Of a stretch of DNA of 64,000 nucleotides, positions 23,690 through 36,416 are shown in pieces (position 1 is the stretch's first letter; every line of letters starts with the position of its first letter). The stretch comes from Nymphaea colorata (Eukaryota; Streptophyta; Magnoliopsida; Nymphaeales; Nymphaeaceae). Position numbers and translations under genes: made by a program. The notes under the pieces were generated by a model. The model was not told the origin of the DNA. It worked only from the letters and a program-made list of their open reading frames with translations, and searched no databases. The stretch spans positions 6,522,972 through 6,586,971 of the forward strand of contig NC_045146.1 of the NCBI RefSeq assembly GCF_008831285.2. Direction: 5' to 3'.

Positions 23690-24640
23690 TCTTTTTCAAT
23701 CAAGTCAATCTTTTTTTCTGCTAATTCGATCTTTACCCTTCAGAGTCATCATTCAAGAGGTATTCTTTCTGACGTGGTGTCACATTCCCTTATGATCACG
23801 TCCTCTTTGGGGAAGGTCCCGAACGGTCTACTTATATCTCTCTTGAGTCTAAACCTTTGGCTCTCCAATGGTATCGGTCTTGGCATCCCTCCTTCTCTCA
23901 GATGTTTTCTTCATACTTTGAAGAATGTGAGGTAGAGACAATGGCAGCCGGAGGAATGCAAATAGTGGATGGAAATTTGGTACATGCAATTGCCAAGCAA
24001 TGGAACCAAAGGACCTCCTCTTTTTGGTTTCTATGGGGAGAAATGACGATATTATTAGATGAATTTGTTGAAATACTAGACCTTCCCACCTCAACCTGTG
24101 ACATAAATGAACCATTAGAGAAACAGTTCATCATGAACCCAACTAAGGTTAACTCAAATGACTTTATAGCTCACTTTACTGGACGGAAAACTTGGCCCCT
24201 AGTAGAAAACCATGAGAGCCAAAACATCAACCTGAAAATTTTGTATGAAGAATTTGCAGCCTATGTTGAACCTTCCACCCTACCTCGAAAAGCCATAGGA
24301 AGAATCAAACATTTTATGACATGGTGTCACCTTCCCTTATAAAGCTAGTAGGAGTGACCCTTTTTACTAATGGAAGTGACCTCCTAGATGTACGTATTGC
24401 CCAACTTTTCCGAATATGGGGGCATAGTGGGACTCGACACTTGTCAGTAGCAATGACAGCCTTAGCCTTTCTCTATCGAGGACTCACCCGCTTCACCATT
24501 GGAGATACCGACTTCATATAAGGATGCATGTATGCTTTGCAATTTTAGTTTCTCAAGCATGCGGGACCCCAAGCCAATCTATTTAGAAACGCTGATGGAG
24601 CATTGACAGTTTTAAAACAATACCGCTGTTTGATTGAGTA
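23690..24640 (+). pseudogene. Plant mobile domain (aminotransferase-like, PMD) gene fragment
   Basis: The frame 23857-24342 contains IVDGNLVHAIAKQWN, then SSFWFLWGEMTILLDEF, then VEILDLPT. These match the PMD signature (L...W...T.TF.LP.GEMT.TLEDV..L.GLP). After a frameshift near 24330 a second frame (24321-24521) continues with LFTNGSDLLDVRIAQLF and ALAFLYRGLTRFTIGD, then reaches a stop. PMDs occur in plant MAIN/MAIL proteins and in many transposable elements. Its position between two LTR-like repeat copies points to element-borne rather than host origin. Broken by at least one frameshift and a stop. Confidence 0.68.
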
Positions 24641-24784
24641 GTTAGATGGAGATGAGATCATTTGGGACAACTGTGATCGTCGTCAGAGTCCACCTCGATA
24701 CACTCATCATTATCATGGACGTACCACACTCTTGGACCCTTATTTCATACTTGATTGTTGTTCCGACACATGCATGAGACAATT

Positions 24785-27143
24785 CCCCCTCTTGGGTAAG
24801 AGCTAGCCCTTGGAGAGATTCTAGCAAATTTTCACTTGAGGACTTAGAGTTTTCTTAACTCGCTTCCTCCATTTCTCTCTTCCTCTTTCATTCTCACTTT
24901 AGAGTCAAGAGACTATTCTTAAGTGCACCGAGATGCATGAGAAGGTGAAGTAATCTTTCATTTTATGATTAAATCGTACTCTTTCTTTTCTTGGATATAG
25001 TCTTGTTCTTGTTACTTTATTTCATCTTTTCTTCATCTCCCCATGGCCCTACGAGATAGTCTTCCAACCTCTATTTTAGAGTCGAGAAGGTATGCTCGAT
25101 TACACCGGGAGCATGAGAAGATGAGACGATAGTTCATTTTATGATTATATCATGCTCTTTCTTTTCATGAATACATTCTTGTTGTTCTTTTGCTTCCTTT
25201 TATTTTTCTTTCTTTTTCCTCTCTCCATGGCCAAATGAGATATCCCTCAATCTCTATTTTTGGAGTCAAGAGGATATGCTCGAGTGCATCGGGAGCATGA
25301 AAAGATGAGATGATCTTTTATTTCATGTTTGAGTCATGTTATTTCATTTCTTGAAAATAGTCATGTTTTGCTTCTCCATTTCTCTCTTCCTCATGGCCAA
25401 AGGAGATAGCTCTCAATCTCTATTTTAGAGTCAAGAGGTTATGCTCAAAGTGCACCGGGAGCATGGGAAGATGAGATGGTATATCATTTCATTGTTACAT
25501 CATGCCCTCCCTCTTAGTTGAACATCTCTCTCTCTCTCTCTTTCCTTTCTTGAATATTGTCTATATATTATCTATGCATAGTTGTTTGGTTTCTCACTTA
25601 TATGTGAATCTATGGTGAGAATGGGAGTGTGGTTTGGGGTTCTTTATCTTTATCTTCATATTAATTTTTTATGTTGGGACTTGTCCAACCTGAGAAAAAC
25701 CTTCACAAAATATGTACATTTTAATATGCATTTGCATGTCATTTTGTTCGTTAGTTTTCTTTTTAATTATCCGATTAGGAACCCCAATGAACGCCTTATC
25801 ATGTGGTTTGGTTCTCTTCCATACCCAACTATGGAAGAAACATATTCCCTTACAACAAACAAAATGACTATGTTCTATGTTCATACATAAAAAATATATA
25901 TTTAAAATCATATTTTTCAAAACATTTCCAAAAGAAACTCTCTCTAATGCGGCCTTGGAGACTTAGATTAGACTCTTGCATGAGTCCAAGCTCTCCTCCG
26001 GCCTACATAAAAACTTGAAGTCGATTATTTTAAGTCATTTATTGATTTTTATTCTCATGGATACATGTACGTATATACATATTATATACATATACATGTA
26101 CACGAATACCTTTCTTCATCTTTCTCTCTTTATGATTTAACATATGTGCTTTTTTTAATTAAACTCTCATATATGTATATATATATATATATATACATGT
26201 ATTCCATTTTAAAATCTTTCTCTTTCTAAAATGATCTTCTCTTCTCTACTTGATCTAAACATCATTTTCTTAAGTTTTCATATATGTATACGAATGTGTA
26301 TCTATCTCTTTTGAAATCTTTGATTTTATGATTTTCAAGATCTCTTTCTCTCTTCCTTTCTCTATATCTCTCTTGGGATGTAGTCTTTCATCTTTTCCAT
26401 TCTTTTGAACTTTCTTTATCTCATATTTTTCTTATTTACCGACTTTACCAAGACCAAAACTCATGTAATGACCCAATATTGGAATCATGCTTAATGGACT
26501 ACAACCCCAATCCATTTTCAAAAATTTTTTCTCCTTATATATGATAATTGTGAAAACAAAAATCTTAGATGTATGCTATGGTAGGAATGTTCCTAGATGA
26601 ATGTTGTGGTAAGAATGCTTCATTTTCTTTTAATCTTGTAGGATCAATGCATTCATGCATCCACATTCACTTAACATCACAAATGACCACATTCACATCT
26701 CTAAAAGAACTTAAGCAACATGAGATGGAGCTCTAACTAGGTAGTAACCAAATTAGTAAAATCTCAAACCTACTTAATGTCTTAAGAGAACACTAAAATG
26801 ATTTTAAAATTATTTCTCAAGTTTTCCAAATGATATTTATAAAGATTTCTCAATCCTAGTTTTCCCTAAAATGTTTCACATTTTCAATGTGATTCTTCAA
26901 TAACCTCTTCAAAAGTTTGAAACATCCAAACTTTTAATATTTTTTACACCGCATATAAAATGAAAAAGATGTTCAAGCCAAAGTGAAATGCTTCAATAAT
27001 AAACATAGCCCTTAGGTTGATTAACCCTAGTAAAGGTGCCAAGAACGGTCAATCATCATACCGACGAGCGAGTCCCTTTCTCTCTCATTTTCAAAACAAA
27101 ACTCATTTTTCTGCAGCACTCTAAAAACCAAAAATTTTGGGGG
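24785..27143 (+). repeat. LTR-like repeat, copy B (5' truncated)
   Basis: It starts at the CCCCTCTTGGGTAAGAGCTAG block, equivalent to 12870 in copy A. It lacks the region between about 12965 and 13485 of A (leader, first 180-bp unit and part of the second), then follows copy A to the GGGGGATGCGTACA end near 27143. Roughly 7-9% different from A by eye, with many small indels. Confidence 0.82.
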
Positions 27144-28184
27144 ATGCGTACAGGGTGCTAGGCTCAGTTGTGACTAATGCTAGCAGAAAGGGATCAGCAT
27201 TGGTTTGGTATGCTAGGCCAAGATGGCCAAGCATGGCCAACACTAGTAGTGCCACACATACCTTGCGATAGGCAAGAGTGTTCGAGAGATATCGGCCGTG
27301 CTTCGCAAGCATGGTCAAGCTATTGAGGCAGTGCTTGGTGGAACTAGCTAAGGGTGGCAAAGAGGTCTCGACTACACTTAGCAAGTGCTGGCCAAGTGAT
27401 TGAGGCTAGCTAGCATGCAAGCATAGACCAGACTAGGGCTTGGGAATTGGTTGAGTGCGGTCAACTATGGCTCTACCATGAGAAGCCTGGTGAAGGCTAG
27501 GGTTCAAGTGGCTAGGCACAACCATGACAGGCTAGGACCTGCTAAGGACAAGGGCCAATTTGCCGAGGGTCAATTATTGGTTAAAGCAGCTGCAGTATCG
27601 CAACAAGCTGCAACTAGGGCTTGGTTCTAGTATGGAGTAGATTGCATGCCAGGAAATGTCACACAAGTACAAGCCACAATGGTGTGAAGAAGGCCAAGAT
27701 CAGACAAGAGAAACACCACAAACCACATGTTCGATGAATCGTGCAAGTTGATGGGAGGATTTGCTCATCATGTCCAGGGAATAGAGAACCAACAGTTGAC
27801 AAGTAGGTTTATCTACCAAGTCAGTGAATGGTAGGACTTGTCTTCCAAGAGAGCAAGCACTCTCAGTCCTTCCTCTTCCTAGCACATGTGTGGGTCTAGC
27901 AGGGACCCATCTTGTGGATTGGGCAAGATGTTGGTCACGGATTGGGCTTAACTTGGGTTGAGCCTAGGGGCACTACTCAGCTTTGGCCCAAGCTCCTACC
28001 ATGTAGCAGGCTGGAGGAGTAGGGTAGTCATGGCTTGTTGGTCATGGCCAGAGTGCATGAGTTGGTGCCAATCACGGACACATCCGGTGTGGGCTAGTGC
28101 TATGTGGCCAGCAGCGTGGAGCTAACCTCCTTCTATGGCTCCAAAATGTGCTACAGCATGCAGATGCAGGGTGTGCAAGAAGGG
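27144..28184. repeat. Block downstream of copy B, shared with copy A
   Basis: It corresponds to 15734-16577 but carries about 170 bp (27241-27410) missing from the A side. The last about 680 bp are almost identical between the two. After 28184 the two loci share nothing. Confidence 0.8.
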
Positions 28185-29399
28185 CTTGAGCACTTAGTTG
28201 GGTCCACATCACTTTGGCTCTAGGACCCCTTGATATTCTAATTCTCAAAGGCAAGGGAGCCGTTGCAGGCATAGTGAAATATGTTTATTTCTTGTTCTAA
28301 TCCATGCTTGTTGTTGGATAGTTCCTAATTGAAGATTATCCAACAACCCACCCAAAGCATGTAGCTAGTTCTCTCATTTGCCCTTCCCAAGACTATCTGA
28401 TGTTTGATGGCCTATGAAGCGCAACATCCACCAGAGATGAAACCCCAAGCAAAAGCTTTTAATAAGCACATCCTTCAAATGTGTGTTTACCTTTACCTTT
28501 CAATCGGTTGTCTCTTCATGTCATCTCACTCATTCATGCATTATACAACAGTTGTGGTCTTTGAAGAAGCTATTTCTGATTCAAAACTATCATGTATTTT
28601 TTTATTGGTTAAGTTATTTTGTGGACCAAACAATGCTTAGCAACCTAAATAATGCAATATAGAAAAAAGGTCAGTCCCAGAGGCAACTTTTTTGCTTTTA
28701 TTTCTTTAAGGAACTACTCAAGTTCAACAAAAGTATAAAACTTGACATGAGTCCTTAACCTTTCTAAAGTGCCAAGTGCCTATTTATGGCCAACTGCTAG
28801 TAGCGGCTTGCTGCACGACCACTGAATTTGAAGTCAACTTCATATCATGCCATAGTTACTATACTGCCTTGCCCTCTGTGTATTATGCCCATAACTTCTT
28901 TCTCATTTTTCAACTATGTTTGCATCAACCTTCCTCGAAATTACAACTAACATGCATACATGGTCTACCATCTATTGAATTTATGTCCTCTTAGAGTCAT
29001 CATTGTGCTCGCAGGCCATAGTGCCTCTGAGACTCGCAAACGTGGTCCTTTTTCATTAGCTGCTTGTTCAAGACCATCCTCATAGTAGATATCTATATTA
29101 ATGGTAGTGTAGGTGATTCTTTTCGTCACCATGAGTGACATTAAAATCCCTTGGAGAGCCCTAAATTTTCTTTCTAGTCTTGGTTGGCTAAGGACTTAGT
29201 CACATTAACCTTGGCTGCAACCACTCAACCTAGCAACTCAGCCTACACTTTCAATGGTTAGTGTGGTCCTGTACTTTTACTGATGCTTCTCACACTTGTT
29301 TAGTATGACCAAGTGCCCTCAGCAAGTACCTGACAATTCATGTACTTCTTACTTCTTTTGTACTTATGTTTTATACTTTTGTATTATATGAGTAGTATA
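28185..29399. other. No gene recognised
   Basis: Short frames at 28404-28640 and 28776-28994 have no motif I recognise. It is probably mixed repeat remnants. Confidence 0.35.
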
Positions 29400-30290
29400 C
29401 CATAGAAGGCTCTTTAAGGATTGGGTAGCCAAAGGATATAAAAGATTATGAAAAAATTAGAGGTCAAACTTAAGAGATATTCCTAAACAATATAGGAATC
29501 TTGAAGAATATATGTGACATTGTTCTCATGAGATTCCCATTGATCAATGGAATCAACTAATGGAACAATTTGACACACTTGAAGAAAAGGTAGGATAAAG
29601 TATTGGATATTCATTAATTACATTAAATGTGTTAGTAATGTTTTTCTCAAAAGGTTATGATCTCATTTCCGGCAAAAAGCAAACAAAATGCATTCAATTA
29701 TTTATGCTTGAAACATACAACTAGAACCAAGAACTTCCAATTCCACAATGGAATAGTAAGCAATTTTCTTTCATATGGCTGCATCTTAAATTATATTGAT
29801 GATAAATTATTAACATTTTATTTTATGTTGACCTTTAATTATAGACTCCAAATGGTGAATGGGAACCATCTAAAGCTAGAAAGTGGGTCATGACTCGCAT
29901 AACATCCAATCCAAGCTATAATAATCTAGAGATGTTATTTAATTGTCTATTTTCACATTTTATGTAGGGGAAAAATAAGCAAATGGAAGCTTAATTGCCA
30001 GAGGGTTCTATCTAGGGACAGTCAATCCATGGTGATGTTTTAACTCGAACAATAGGTGAACCGAAGAATGGGCATCCTTGCACATGTGGAGAAGTTGTAA
30101 AAGCTCATAATATGATTGGCAAATGGCCATCTTGAAATGAGCTCCTACTGTGTAATGCTACCCTCATAGAACAGATAAATAGTATGGATGAAGTAAGATG
30201 GATGAATTAGAGATGCAGATCAAAATGTTGATAGAACATAAGAACAACCTTAGTCAGCTGATGGGAATGTCATAACGCCATGAACAAACT
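29400..30290 (+). pseudogene. CACTA second-ORF (Transposase_24-like) remnant
   Basis: Readable blocks in the plus direction: DIPKQYRNLEEY and HEIPIDQWNQLMEQFD near 29480-29570; a frame at 29657-29893 starting SFPAKSKQNAFNYL; PNGEWEPSKARKWVMTR near 29847-29900; and GDVLTRTIGEPKNGHPC near 30032-30080. The order and the V.T..LG.P....R block match plant Transposase_24. Stops and frame changes separate them. No TNP2 part or CACTA ends were found beside it. Confidence 0.65.
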
Positions 30291-30663
30291 AGTTCACAAG
30301 TGAGATTTACTTTACAAGGAGTTATTGGTTTAATTCTAATTGTTTGTGCTTATGTTCTTTAATTTAATCACTGCATGTCAACTTCATCATTGCTAGGTTT
30401 GATGATGGCAGAAAATAAAGTAAAGGATTGAAAATTTCTCCCCTGGACAAATGGAGTTCATTAAAGTTGTGTTGGATGTTTTTTGTGCATGGATCGTTTA
30501 AATTTTGTTGACTCTAATACTCTTAAATTTTTGTTGCTTTTGAGCTATTAAAATTTTGTGACTATTGGACTATTTGTTTCTTACACTACTATTTTTTCTG
30601 CTCTTGAACTGTTGTTTAACTTTAATGGACTAAATATTCTTTTAATTGTGCATTTAGACTCTC

Positions 30664-30668
<5 letters not shown>

Positions 30669-30700
<32 letters not shown>

Positions 30701-30722
30701 ATGTGTGTGTGTGTGTGTGTGT
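30669..30722. repeat. Compound (AT)n(GT)n microsatellite
   Basis: An AT run of about 26 bp passes into GT repeats with one AT interruption. Confidence 0.93.
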
Positions 30723-33700
30723 AACATCAGATAAAAATTGTTTAATCACAAGCTTCATAACTCAGCCACAAGGTGAAGTGCATTTTTGTGAGAAGGAATA
30801 ACCCAATTTCAGCTATCTTCTAAATTATTCATCAACTTTCCTATTCCATATTTCAACTTATCCATGGAGCTTATCATGCCTCAACATGTGCCTGGATCCA
30901 TAGGCCAACTAATGAAAATATCTTGGATCTGGTTTTTGTAAGTAGTTTCTCTAAACCAATGGTGCAGTATATTAGATGTAATTTGGCCTATTCAAAGTCT
31001 TAAAGATGTTTAACTGTAAGTTGATGCTTTGGATGACATGGCAAGTTTCTTCTTTGGTTGCACTGTCCTAGGAGAATCTTGGATGCTTTGAAGCTTTGGA
31101 TTTCGATAAAATTCAGCTTGGATAAGTCGTTTGACTCTCATCATTAGGTGTTTGTCAACTTCTCTAACCTTTTTCTGCATTTATTCCATTTATTTTCTAG
31201 TATGTCAGTCTCCATCTGATGATGCAATTGAGCAATTTTGGAATTTTGCAAAGCATGTCATTGTTTTTGTTATATTTGAGCAATTTTGGTTTCTATTCAC
31301 ATTCACTCCTGAAGATTCCTACCTTTCGCAATGTAATGTATCATATATTACAACATTGGAAGGTGGAGGTAGGATAAGAATTGCTAGCAAAGTAGAGAAG
31401 TGGCTTATTACAAAATATGTTCAGTTATTCATTTTTTAACTCTCAATTAACTTCAGGCTATTTTACGTGCAACGAAACTGAATCTCTAATAAGGAGCATC
31501 ATCAAGTTGCCAACTCTACATTTTGTAAATATGTGTTCGTTACTGCATCAAATAGCCATACTTGCTAAGGTCCAACTTTGCTGATAAAGAGCTAATATTT
31601 CCTCTCGCTTTTATTTCTTTTGGAACTATTGAAGCTTGGGTTCGGCAGACTCAATGATTTATTCTAAGATACACCCTGGCTGTAAAATTTGTCTTTCAAC
31701 TTGAAGGCCTTATTCAACCCCCTTATAAAGCAGCAGGCCTGCATTCTTCATTAGTTAAAAATTTTGCTTTGTATCATTTTCTTTAATAACGCCTACTAAG
31801 GAAAGTGACCCTCTTGTTTCTGTTGTTCATATTTTATTTCTAGGTATGTTTGAGAAACTTTAACATTGAACTCTTGGTAGAGAAGCTACTTCACCAATTT
31901 GCCAGTAAATAAACCATTGTTGTGAGTGTATATGATACGACGAACGCTTCTCATCCAATCAACTTGTACAGCCCAACTGTTTTAAATAATAGGCATTAAA
32001 TAATAGGCAGTGAAAGTTAGAACACTTGACTTTGGGAATCCCTTCAAGAAGCATGAGATCCAATGCAGGCAAGATGCATGGTCTCTAGTACTTCAATCTC
32101 AAAACAGCCTTGTTAGAGGTTATGCCTCTAACTTTTTGTTCATTCAAAATTGAAATACAAAGAATAATGTCACAAGGTGCATCCCTTACAACAACGAATA
32201 AAGAACATGAACAACATCAAGTGCAAGCACAACATGTGAAATAGACAAACCTGTTGTGTACCTATGAATCCATCCAAACATTCGGCCAAGATGAGTCCTT
32301 CCTTCCACCCAGCTCACATGGTCCACAGCCAATTAGGCTAGTTTAAAATCACAGTGACCTTAATTGGAGCTGAAGGATAGAGCCCTCCCAGAGCATTGTT
32401 AAGTACACAAAGCTCAAGTGAGCTACCATGAGTGTAGGCTTGTCTGACTTCAGAGTGCATGGACAGCACTTGACCATGTCCAACACCCACAACCAAGAGA
32501 ATATTCCCTTATTTTCTGATTGACACAATTTGAATGCAAAAATAATCTACCTGCATAATTGGCCACTCCCCATCAGTAATAGCTATTTTAAGCCACACAC
32601 TACAAGCCCTAACTTCCTTAGCTTTGTTTCAAAGAATAGTAGGGAACTAGCCTTCCCTAACCATATCAGCTGCTTGAATGATTATTTTGTCCAAGATGCA
32701 TTCTTAACATCCAAATTGTCCATATACCTCAATGAAAACATTGTGTACCAACATAACTCCAACCACTTAGTCTGAAATTTATAATGGAACCAAGACTGAA
32801 AGTGTTGAACTATACTTCCCTCCCTTAAAGCCCTTGTCTTGAATTTGAAGCCTCCATATCTCCAAAACTTAGTAACCCATGAGCAAGCAAGAAGTAGATG
32901 ACTTCACAACACTACTTCCCTACAACACAAAACACATTTACCAGCAAGGAAGAAGCCTCATTTTTTCAACCGCTTTTGGGTGGAAGCTTAACTATAACTG
33001 TCATGAACACAAACTATTGAATCCTCAGATGAGCTTTATTCCACCAAACCTACCTTCTCCACTCCTCTGAAGAACCTCTCTTGCAACAAAGACTTCACAC
33101 ATCAGCCACCACTACATCCTTAATGTCCTTGTAACCAAGCAAAAGTCTATCAGGAGATTCAGTGATCTAAGACCGATCAACACCAGCTCTCAACAATAAA
33201 TTTATAAAAGGAAAAAAAAAATAATATCGAAATAAATTACATCCTTTATACTCAAGTTTAAGCTGGACTCAAAAAATATCCATTTCCTCTTCTATCAGCA
33301 TCTGGATTGATGGACGAGTTGCTCAATTCTCCTTCCAAAATAATGGGTCACTTGAACCAACTTTTCATCTAGCCTACTCATTCATGATAAACAACGCTTT
33401 TCTCAATCCCTTAAAGAACCAAGACATTAAACTACACTTTTGCATTGTTCAAAAACTATTTTTTGCTAAATTTTTGTTTTTTATCACCTCTGCCAGAAGC
33501 CTTCGTGAAAGCAAGCTTTGAGAGCCAACTTTCCCAAATATGCTAAATTCGTCCCAAAGGAACTTTTCCATCAAAGAGTTCAGTTTCTTAATCACATTCC
33601 TATGGAGTTGGAAAGCTCCTGACTAAAATCATATTACATGGGAATGGCATGTTTAAGCAAACACAAAAATAAAGGGATTTTCTAAACCAACAATATCTTT

Positions 33701-33804
33701 TTCACCTTTAAAATAAGTAGTTTGCACCAATTCGAAGTGAGATCCCTTTGGAATAAAGGGAGCCCAGTACTTTATGGATAGAGATTGGATCTAAAATCAT
33801 GTCC

Positions 33805-33862
33805 TTCAAGCTAAAACAACAAGAAATTGACTATTCAAGCTAAAACAACAAGAAATTGACTA
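33805..33862. repeat. Direct duplication of 29 bp
   Basis: The unit TTCAAGCTAAAACAACAAG... occurs twice in a row at 33805 and 33834 without mismatch. It lies within the LINE remnant and indicates a recent replication slip. Confidence 0.9.
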
Positions 33863-33879
33863 TCTCCTTGTAACAAAAT

Positions 33880-34475
33880 CAATGATAATTTGGCTAAATT
33901 GGCAACTAACCTTGATGCCATCCACATATCTCCAAAAACATCCATAGTCCCCATGATTGAGTCATTTTCTACTATACAGAAAAAATGTCATCTGCAAATG
34001 ATAGAACACCTTGGCATCTCCCAACACAAGGAATCCAACAAACTCTAACTATTTCCTTTCCAATTCTAGATTTAGTAGCTCTTGCAGGTACCTCTATGAC
34101 CACTAGAAATATGTAAGGGAACAATGGGACCCCTTCACATTCATCAATCTGACCATTAATGGAGATTAGAGCTCAAGTGGTAGAAATACATGTCTAAATA
34201 TACTTGACCCAAAGTTTGGCAAATCCCAACTCTCATATGATACGACACAGAAAATTCCACTTCAGTTCGGTGTATGCCTTAGAAAAGTCAACCTTCAAAC
34301 ATATAGACAGATGCCAAACCTCCCATGAGAATGCACTACCCCATTTCCCAAAATGACATTATCGTACAGTTCGTGTGCAAGCAAGATAGCTGCACTCATT
34401 GCCAATAATACACTTTAAAATCTCTTGACACTTTCTTGATGATCTTGAATAATGTGTTACGAAGTGCAATTGGCC
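33880..34475 (-). pseudogene. LINE (plant L1-type) reverse-transcriptase remnant
   Basis: Minus-strand fragments in order: LRPIALRNTLFKIIKKVS (family: RPISL.N..YKI..K), LLAHELYDNVI, VDFSKAYTELKWNFL (KLD.SKAYD...W.FL), LGFAKLWVKYI (LGF...W..WI), LFPYIFLVVIE (LSPYLF...ME) and CQGVLSFADDIF (FADD catalytic Asp pair). They lie in several frames. This is the conserved core of a non-LTR element polymerase, clearly dead. Neither the endonuclease nor a poly-A tail was identified. Confidence 0.78.
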
Positions 34476-36239
34476 TCAAATGTTGTACTTTACATGCCCC
34501 CTCAAACTTTGAGTCAAAATCATCTTAGATTGAGTATTACAAGCCTATCATTAACTCATGGGAGAAATATTAGTGGTACTACATTAATCATGTGCTTTCT
34601 AATTGACAAGCTCAATCTACGTATACTTTTTATAGATTTAAACAGTATTTGGAACCCATATGTGCTTTTCCTTACGCTACAACAAATGTATTTTTCTGTT
34701 ACGATTGCTGGCTAGTGTAGGAATCGTAGCGGATAGTGCCCTGATATTATCACACCTTGTCTACTTGATCCATTTGTTATTTCTTGCTATGAACTGCTCA
34801 ACCCATTTCCTCTTTTCTGATGAACTGCTTGACCCATCTCTCACGCAGCGAATGATGGGAAGCTTCAAGAAAATTCTCCACAGCAGAGAGTGTTCCTTCA
34901 TTTGAGTGGAGAAGCCAAGTGGAGATTTGCCCCATTATGAGTATATTCTCCTTTGGATCGTTGTTCAATCTAGAGGCCAGTGATGATTTCATGATAAGGA
35001 GAGAGTTCTCCTATCGATATGTATGTGGAGAGTTCCAATTAAAACCTGCTGTCATTGTTGGTCGAGTTAAAGAGAACAAACAGATCGACAAAGACGGTTT
35101 CCCCATCTTTGTTTCATCTCTCCTTCTCACTTAGCTTCCAAGAAAGAAGGCCCTTGCTCTATGGAGCTACTCGTTATTGTCCTCTATCGTATTCCTTTTA
35201 ATAGGCGCTTATCCTCCACATTGATTCTCCATTCATGTAAGCTTTCTCGCTCTTTCTTCTGTAGTATGTAAAAAGAGAGGAATGCACATGTTGTTACAAT
35301 TATTCATCGCTTTCATAGCACAAGAAGATAATTATAGTTCAAAAACGAAAAGTATTCACACACCCACGACACTCCCATACATGTTATCATCGCTTAATTT
35401 CTTTAATCAATTGCTCTTAATATTCCATCCCCTGGTTCAATTCCTATTTTAGGTTGTGCCTGAGTGTGAGAGGACCAAATACTGTACTTGTGGAAAGTGA
35501 TGATGTAATTTCAATCTAGTTTTGTCTTCTTGATCTGATCTTTTTGGAATTTATTGTCCAGCTGCAAATGCTTGATCGTAGGTTAGACCTTCACATGGTC
35601 CTTTGGCATTTATCTCCTCCGGTCCTTGTTCACATTTAGTTTATAATGGTTGAATTCCGTGCACCTTAATTGAAGTTGTTTAGGTTGCAATTGAATGGCT
35701 ACCCACGATATAGAATCATTATCAAGGCAAGTGTAAAAACAAATAAGAGAAAGACAAAGCAATGAAGCAAGTAAAAAGAAAAGTTCTGAATTTCCACAAT
35801 AACTTGTGTAAAAAAAATTAAAAAATGTCGGGATAATCGATAAGCACAAACAACATAAGAACGGGAAAATATAAAACCGTCTTAAATACTAAAAATAAGT
35901 TGGCCATCATGCTACAAAACCATATACGTTGAATTATGTATTTCCAAAAATTGCAGTAAAATAAATAGGAGTAATAACAGGCAGTCAGATGAGAAAAAGA
36001 GAAAAACGAATTTTTTTCTAAGTTCCACGCCTTCCGAAAAAGGTAACAGTTATACCAACATTTGAAGTCCGCAAAGAGACGCTTAACCAAATAGCGCAGA
36101 AATTTTCAACCGGCAGAAATGGGAAACGAGAAGACGGGACAGCGAATACTCCCAACCAACGATAAACACGTACAAGCAGAAGCTATAAGAGGTACACCGT
36201 TATTTCGTATACTAGTAAAGCGTTTTTACATATCACGCA
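34476..36239. other. No gene recognised
   Basis: The frames at 34919-35134 and 35818-36090 have no motif I know. The text around 34920-35270 has an organelle-like look (balanced composition, CTTTCTCGCTC words), but I could not match it to a plastid or mitochondrial gene. Confidence 0.3.
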
Positions 36240-36278
36240 GTCACCAGGATGTACATTTATAAGCAGAGTTAAAAGAGC

Positions 36279-36416
36279 CTACGGGTGCTCCTGTTGCATA
36301 TGGTTTAGAAAATAACTGCCTTCAACATTCTTATGTACTTCAACCCTGAAATTTTCCTCCTTGTTCCCCCTTTTCATCTTCAGAAGCATGTCAAGCTTGG
36401 CCAATTCTTCAATTAT
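36279..36416 (-). CDS. CYS6: Cystatin exon 4
   Basis: Acceptor CTGTAG|ATAATT in phase 0. Encodes [17 protein letters not shown] to the TAG at 36279-36281. Confidence 0.9.
   Translation of the reverse strand: MIEELAKLDMLLKMKRGNKEENFRVEVHKNVEGSYFLNHMQQEHP

Larger units (their letters stand above)
30291..33879. other. Mostly unannotated; weak copia RT trace
   Basis: No intact gene. On the minus strand near 32695-32735 the residues DNLDVKNA recall the copia RT motif (LDVKNAFL), but too little follows to be sure. Short frames at 31131-31439, 32530-32775 and 32879-33070 have no recognised motif. A (TA)n(TG)n microsatellite lies at 30669-30722. Confidence 0.3.

Noticed and set aside
34900-35300. 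Possible mitochondrial DNA insert
   Set aside because: Only the composition suggested it; no mitochondrial gene could be matched.
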